NCBI RefSeq assembly: GCF_016801865.2
Contig: NC_068938.1
Span: forward strand, 196,696,429-196,760,428
DNA length: 64,000 nucleotides
Direction of reading: 5' to 3'
DNA from: Culex pipiens pallens
Lineage: Eukaryota; Arthropoda; Insecta; Diptera; Culicidae
Of this stretch, positions 57,811 through 64,000 are shown piece after piece. Numbering within the stretch: the first letter of the stretch is position 1; every line of letters starts with the position of its first letter. Position numbers and translations under genes: made by a program. Under the pieces are notes generated by a model. It ran no database searches. It was not told the origin of the DNA and saw nothing but the letters and a program-made list of their open reading frames with translations.

Positions 57811-59791
57811 ACTTGTAAAAATCATGTTGTACAAAAACTTTCATGAAATTATTTAAAAAAATCTAATTCTAGAGTTTTTTTAAAAGGACCTATAAGCTAT
57901 TGTCTTTCATATGGATAGAACTTTATCAAAAAAAAATCTCATAAAATTTCAAAAATGTTAAAAGAAAACTCAAATTGTCTGTTTTGTAATATAAGTATAA
58001 AAAAAATTGCGTATTTTGCACAAATTTTGATGGTTATATAAAACTTCTATAACAACACTCAAAATATCACAAAACCACACATTGAAAAACACATATTTTA
58101 CATTATTTTACATACATATTTTAAACAAAATGGAAATTATTTATTCGGGGTTTGCGCTCAAATTTCGATAGTAATAGGACATTTAAACATTCTACACAAA
58201 TTTACTTAACTACGGATTTGATCGAGGATTTTCAATTATTTGAAACCCAGATTTTTTAAATCAGTTTTTTTTATTTTTACAGAAATCGAGTTTTTTTTTG
58301 AAATCACGAGTTTTTGTAAATAAAAATAATATTTAACAAAAAAAAACTTTTACTTTACGTTCGAGAGTGTTATTAACTTAAAAAGCGGGCTCAACACTTT
58401 CGTGCTTTCATCCCTTACTGAGTTTTTTTTATTTTTTATTCGTAATTCTGTGGAATTTTAAGTATTTTCAAAATATTTATTTCCATCAATATGAGCGAGA
58501 AATTCCCGATCATTTGAAATCCATTTTTCAAAAATTTCAAATTTGAGTGTTTTACACACACTTTTTTTGTCAATTTTGAGTATTCAAAAAAAATGCTTTT
58601 TGGGTGTTTTTGAATATCTCTGAATAAAAGCGGTTTCAAAAACACCTAAAATGATAAAATTGATGATTTTGATTATAGAACCTTTTAAAAAAGGTCTAAA
58701 AATCTAATTAGATGACATTGAAAAAACTCATTTTTTCACAAAAAAATTAATATATAAAAGCTGTATCTTAGCAACTAGTAGTCCGATCAAAAAAGTCAAA
58801 ACAAGAAAATTTCCTCAGATTTTTATCAAAAAATTTGCAAGGGAGGAAAAGCTATTTTTATTTTTTTTATATTCCAAAAAAATATCTAAATGCTTATTAC
58901 TTCAAAACAGTTCACTGTATCAACAAAATTGCCTAGTCCTATTCGAATGCAAAAAAAAATTGTTTATTTGTATTTATCTAAAAATCACCATTAATTCAAA
59001 AATATATACCTCTTGTAACAGATTTTGCACCATCACCAAATCTAGAAAGGAAAAATCTATTTTGTGAATTCAACTTTTAGTGATTATGAGTTTTATAAAA
59101 AATCCCCTTTAAACAAATAAATAATTATGCTAAATGGCTTCTTTTGGAAAGGGACCAAGGGGGGGGGGGGTTGTTTCGTATGGAAATTGTTCACGAGGGG
59201 GGGTTCTGAAATTTAAAAAAGTGGCCACGTGGTTTATGGATGGTATGGTCCCCAAAGTTCCATCCAAACAAAAAATGCAACGTTTAAAATCTTGAAAAAA
59301 TTGCGTAATTTTAGAAATCTACTCAGCTGGCCATCGTCAGCTACTGTAGAACTCCTGAAACTTTTTGCTACTTAGAAAAATAACTCTTTAAAAATAATTA
59401 CAAGTATTTCAATTGATTTTTTAAACATGAAAATAAATTCTCATTTTTTATGAGTTTTAGTGAACCATAAAAGACAACTTTTTTTAAGTCGTTTTTAAAA
59501 TCAAAATTTGAATTCACAATCGAAAAGTTCTTTTAAAAAATAATATTTAACTTGCCTTTTTCAAGTAATAGCTATTTAGGGGTTATTCCAGGTAAAACAA
59601 TAATAATTTTTGAAATATTTTCGAACAAATATTTTTTTAACAAAATTTCAAAATCATGTCTTAGATTTCAAAAGAGCTCAATAATTTATTTATTTTTAAT
59701 CATAAATTCCACCAATTTTGCAAAAAAAAATCCATGACACAAAAGTATGTCTTCATGAACTAGCTCCACCCCCAAAAAGCAGCACTACGTG
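57811..59791. other. AT-rich downstream DNA with repeat scraps
   Basis: Contains a diverged ggtgtttttgaat hairpin MITE at about 58590-58690 and a truncated PIF MITE at about 59140-59250 (G-run, gtggccacgtggtttatgg). No gene seen. Confidence 0.5.
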
Positions 59792-59848
59792 CTGCATACT
59801 TTCAGGGGTTCTGTGGCTGAACCGCCAGAAACGCCTGCAAGTATGCAG
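59792..59848. repeat. 57-nt imperfect hairpin
   Basis: CTGCATACTTTCAGG / CCTGCAAGTATGCAG, with ctgtggctgaaccgccag between, itself able to pair (ctg.ggc / gcc.cag). Confidence 0.65.
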
Positions 59849-60229
59849 AACGTTACCAAATTAGGAGGGCGTTATGTTGGCAAATTGCGTTTACAATGTA
59901 AACGATATTGTTGCAAATGTGAACGGACGACGGATCGATAACATTGGTAAACGAATCCTAGAGCAAATCGTTTACAATGTAAACGGATCCGCTGACAGGA
60001 TTTCTTTCCGTGCATTCTTCGATGTAATATTATCATGATTTTTTTAAGAGAATATTTATTTTTTGTCACATTGAGTTAGGAGAAAAATGAAAAAATAGGG
60101 TTTCTCCCAAGAACTATCAAATTGTTGCGTATGTTGAATAAACGTTCCTTTCAATTGACTTTGTATGCCAAATTCAGGACACTCCAACGCTTCCACCACT
60201 TAGTTTAAAGTTTAAACTAGCAATGGTCT

Positions 60230-63200
60230 CGATTCAATAGCGTAGTTGCAACCAAAACCAAAAAACACACACTCTCTAAGACAGTGGCAGTGAGAACGTA
60301 CCATATTCAAAGCAAAGCAAAAGCGAAAAAAGAACAGTTTAGACCGTAAGAGTCAGTCTTTAAGTATAGTCTTACTGCAAAACCCAAAAACCCAAAACCT
60401 AAAGTTAGTAGATAAAGTTTTTTAAATCAATTCAAACTAGCGGTAAGTTCTACCAAACAGAAAAAAATCCAAATATCTAAACAGAGAGCGAGCGAAATGA
60501 GAGAAAACAAAAGTAGAACACAGAACGAGATGCATTTACTAATCGAAATACTTGGTAAGCAAAACAAAAAAAAACGTTAGCACTTAATCTAGCTAAGTGA
60601 AGCGAAGAAGAAGAAAGCGGCACCAAAAAGAGCACAACTTTGAGTAAAACGAAATGATCTAAAATAACACAGAACAAAATCGCTAACTTTTTAACAAACT
60701 AACAAAAAAATAGGGGAAAAGAAGCAAAACCAGCGCCAGTGTGTACATTGTTGGAAATTTTCAAAATGGCCTACACAAAAACTCAATCGGCAGCGGTGAG
60801 TGGGAACAGCTAATTAGGGGGGAAAATGAGTAAAATGTAAGCAAATAAGAATAAAACTGCTTTTTAGACAACATTTCATCTTCGAGAGTAAAAACTTTGA
60901 ATAGAAAATTTATACTTTGATAAGATTTTGACTTCTAATTGACAGCTGTCAGATTCGAGGGGAAAGACACAGTTTACTTTGAAAGAAATGAAAAAATGAA
61001 GAAACGTCAGAAATTATCAAACTGTCAATCAGCTGTGGTGAATTCGAATTGGCCGTGATTCAATTTGTCTGCGGAAAAATAACATTTTAATTCTCTTAAA
61101 TTATTTAAAAAAAGTAATAATGAATTTACAAGTGTTTCACCTTCCGAGAAAAGCTCAACCAATTTGCAGTGGAAATGAAAACGTCACGCAGCTTAAAAAA
61201 CGCTTTTCCAGTGAATAACTTCCTCAAACAATGAAAAGTGTGCTAAGCACGGATTACCAACTCCGGAAAATGCAGCAGAAATAATAACCCCCTGCTCGAA
61301 AAAAACGGGTGTGTAAAACCAGAACTTCAGAACTTTACGCCGGAAAGTTTTACAACAACCCAATCCCCGGTAATACAGTTGGCACCGTAATTCCAGCTTT
61401 GTTTTCTTTCATTTTTTCTGCTTCCGGCATCACGCAAACAATTAAAGTTTTCGCAACAATGTTGCCTCTGGAGGAGCATTATAATTGGCTCTTATGAAAA
61501 TGAAAAACTCCTGCTTTCACTTTGCTTCGGAATGGTGACTCTTTTGAGGAAGTTTTTCGGCTCTTTTTAGCTTAAATCTAACTTATAAATATCGTGAAGC
61601 CATAATGGCGACTGCGAGAGCTGTCAAAACCGCGTTTTATAGCAGCCACCATAATGGTGCGCCAGCTGTCAAACTGAACTCTTTACGCTTTTCCGCCAGC
61701 GCAACCTAACAAAACAAAAAAAAGGGTAGAACTTTTTTTTCTAAAAGCAATAACACCGCAAGTGGAATGCCTCTAAATGACAACAAACATCAACGGAAAA
61801 GTCTAACAAAACCAAATAGTGAACTAATGTACAGTGTGAAATAACCTTTAAAACTATTAGTGCAGTGCTCTTCTAACCCCCACCAACGCTTCGCGCTGGC
61901 AACACTGGCGACCGACGCCCCGGATGACCATTAGAATGTGGAATCTGTTTTTGTACATTACGTGACAAAAGAGGCAAAAAAGTTTTCATATTCTTGCGGC
62001 CATCCGACGGGACCCCACCTCCACCATCATCATCGTGCAGTGTTGCCATCTTCTGTTTGTTGATAGTTTCGAAAATCGGAAATCTCAGTACGCACAACGC
62101 GGTTTCGTTTTTATTTTAGTTTGTGTCGTCATTTCGAACTGACCCCCTGCCGTAACCTTCGTTGATGCATGCCCCTCTAGTGTTAAGGTGAAACTCTGCT
62201 ATAATTTTTTTTTACATTCGACGTTATCGAAAGTGAGAAAGTTGGCGGAAAATACTTGCTGTGATCACTCAAAACAAAGAAAAAAGAAATTCACACACTA
62301 ACACAACACAGACAGAAACAAATTTAGTGAAATTTCGTTTCGAAACGACTCCGTGTAAATATCTGGAGTTTTTTTTGAAAAGGTCCAATAAACCAATTTT
62401 TTCAGTTTTTGCTTTTTGGGTGTTTTTGAAACCGCCTTGAGTCAGGGGTTTTAAAAAACACCCAAAAAGCAATATTTCAAAATTTGGTTTATTGGACCTT
62501 TTCAAAAAAAACTCCAGATATTATCTGATAGTTTTTATTTCCCTTAACAAAAAGTTACAGTAGAGTCCCCCCTTTCGATTTCTCTCTGCGTTCAAACGTC
62601 AAAATTCTTTCGTTTTGCAAAAAAAACGAGACGTAAAAGTGTTAGTTTAAACCGAAAAATAAAGATACACAAAAAACACAAATTTAAATTCGAGCCTCCA
62701 TATCGATTTAGATGATAATGTAACAAAAAATATTAAAAAGTTTTCTCATAATGATGAAAATAAGTTGTAGTGTAAAAAAGCGTCGTCTGTACAGTTAGTG
62801 GGTAAGTTTCGCAAAACGCATCTAGAAAGAGGGGAAAATACTTACAATAAAAGGAAAATCAAGAAAAGAAAAGAGAATATAAAGAAAAATCCATAAATGC
62901 TAAAGGGTCCAAACCTGTTTGCCTCTACTGTTCGGAGAAATACCAAAAGAAGAAAATTTAAGTAAAAGAATAATACAAACACACAAAAAATGCACATTTT
63001 AATCCATTTTCAGCGGTGACTTGTTACACACATCGGCGATCAAAGAGATAAATTAATCCTACAAAGCAAAAATTATGAAGCACAGACAAGCGGGGTTGAA
63101 ACTCAACTTAAAATTTACTTTTTTCTCAATACAATTGGAAACACAATCAGCGTGTACGGATGACAGATCTAAACAATTGACACTTCCAATTCAGAGCCAT

Positions 63201-63480
63201 CTTGGTGCAAACGTGCATAACTTTAACTGTCAAACTTAAATGCAATGAACTGTGGGGAGTACAAGATTGCCGTGATAAATTTCGTCTGTTTATCTGTGAC
63301 TCTTTTCGATTTCTCAGACCAAAGAAGCAATTTTCAGTCATTGTTTCGTCCATAAAAGTTCCCATACACATTCACCCGAAAGCTTCCCAAAAATCATGAT
63401 TAAAATTGGCAACACTGTCAAATCAATCAAAACATTCCTTTTGTTTCGTTAAAACAAAATAATAAATCAATCAATCAATA
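60230..63480 (+). other. A-rich, mostly repeat-poor block; possible long 3' UTR
   Basis: Long runs made of aaaacaaaa, aaagcaaa and gaaaa words, no coding frame, and few transposon ends apart from the hairpin MITE at 62360-62520. Insect neural genes often have long A-rich 3' UTRs, so this could be extended KCNQ 3' UTR, but the repeats at 56.7-59.3 kb lie in between. It could also be flanking DNA of another gene. Confidence 0.25.
62360..62520 (+). mobile_element. Hairpin MITE, 161 bp
   Basis: TATCTGGAGTTTTTTTTGAA mirrored by ttcaaaaaaaactccagata. Nearly the whole length pairs, with few gaps, around ccgccttgagtcagggg. Diverged relatives at 23418-23586 and 58590-58690. Confidence 0.85.
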
Positions 63481-63484
63481 ATCA

Positions 63485-63630
63485 AATCGAATTCTGAAAC
63501 GGAATCTAATTAGAGTCGTACACAAATTCCGTTTCAAACGCAACAACCAGTTCGGACACGGAACCGGTTGTTGCGTTTGAAACGGAATTTGTATACGATT
63601 CTAATTAGATTCCGTTTCAGAATTCGGATT
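63485..63630. repeat. 146-bp near-perfect palindrome
   Basis: Arms of about 66 bases (gaattctgaaacggaatc, ttccgtttcaaacgcaacaa and complements) around a ~12-base centre at ccagttcggacacgg. Only a handful of mismatches. Confidence 0.9.
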
Positions 63631-64000
63631 GATTTGACTGGGAAGCAGCATTTAATCACAGACAAATAGACGTAAATCATTTAACATTTTTATCAAAATA
63701 CTCATTATTCATTTCATTTTTTCTTGTTTTGATCGAAGTGTGCAGATGTGCGTGCAGATTTTATCAAGCAGCTGTCAAACGTATGTTATCTAGATGTGGT
63801 GAATTTAAATTAGTCGTGGTGAATTTCAAATCAATCAACTTGACCGTTTGATCGTTGAACTATAGATTTTTTTTAAACAATATTCACGTCTGTTTGTTTG
63901 GAGAGGATCCTAATTGTGAGATGTTTTGATTAGAATTCACTATCAGACAAATAGACGTAAAACTATGTTAAAATTTGATTCCTGGATTTTCAATAATTCA
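63631..64000. other. End of window, nothing seen
   Basis: AT-rich. 'agacaaatagacgtaaa' occurs twice (63660-63676 and 63946-63962), possibly a direct repeat. Confidence 0.4.

Noticed and set aside
59880..59990. Two copies of cgtttacaatgtaaacg, forkhead-like palindromes
   Set aside because: Short AT-rich palindromes are common here; no further support for a regulatory site.

Overview
This window is eukaryotic DNA: the 3' part of one gene, a KCNQ-type voltage-gated potassium channel on the + strand, spread over about 42 kb and embedded in a dense mass of small transposable elements. Six coding exons (13991-14166, 14258-14509, 14576-14803, 36518-36890, 49304-49445, 55610-56192) have GT/AG borders with matching phases. 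Joined, they give about 583 residues: S4, S5, pore (TIGYGD), S6, and the whole cytoplasmic tail, with the IQ-type helix A, a long A-B linker, helices B and C, the helix D coiled coil and the stop codon. Exons for the N-terminus and S1-S3 are not visible and must lie upstream. No other protein gene could be supported.

The organism is an insect and probably a mosquito. GC-rich exons sit in AT-rich introns of 12-22 kb, and those introns are full of MITEs, foldback elements and tRNA-derived SINEs. A culicine such as Culex is my best guess, but that is inference and nothing in the window proves the species.

Layout. 1-13990 is an upstream intron with two insertions flanked by 23-bp direct repeats (111-689 and 952-1699). 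It also has a foldback element broken by a hAT element and a SINE (1723-3955), and a nest of repeats from 5813 to 11790. 13991-14803 holds three closely spaced exons for the voltage sensor, pore and helix A. 14804-36517 is a 21.7-kb intron with satellite-bearing MITEs, foldbacks, a SINE and a GC-rich MITE. 36518-36890 is the linker exon. 36891-49303 is an intron with a 4.2-kb Tigger-like element split by a hAT-like foldback, and three neighbouring MITEs. 49304-49445 is a linker exon. 49446-55609 is an intron with PIF/Harbinger-like MITEs, a foldback and a third copy of the 164-bp-repeat element. 55610-56192 is the last exon, followed by a polyadenylation signal. 57-60 kb is repeat-rich. 60.2-63.5 kb is A-rich and largely repeat-poor; it could be an extended 3' UTR or simply downstream DNA.

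The most interesting feature is the repeat architecture. Three unrelated foldback/MITE families each carry an internal tandem array with a fixed period (164, 143 and about 125 bp). In one locus an exact-phase interruption dates a later insertion. Two families are found inserted into each other at different places. The channel gene looks ordinary in function; its possible oddities are a tandem splice acceptor and a stop-free 66-bp intron at the S6 hinge.
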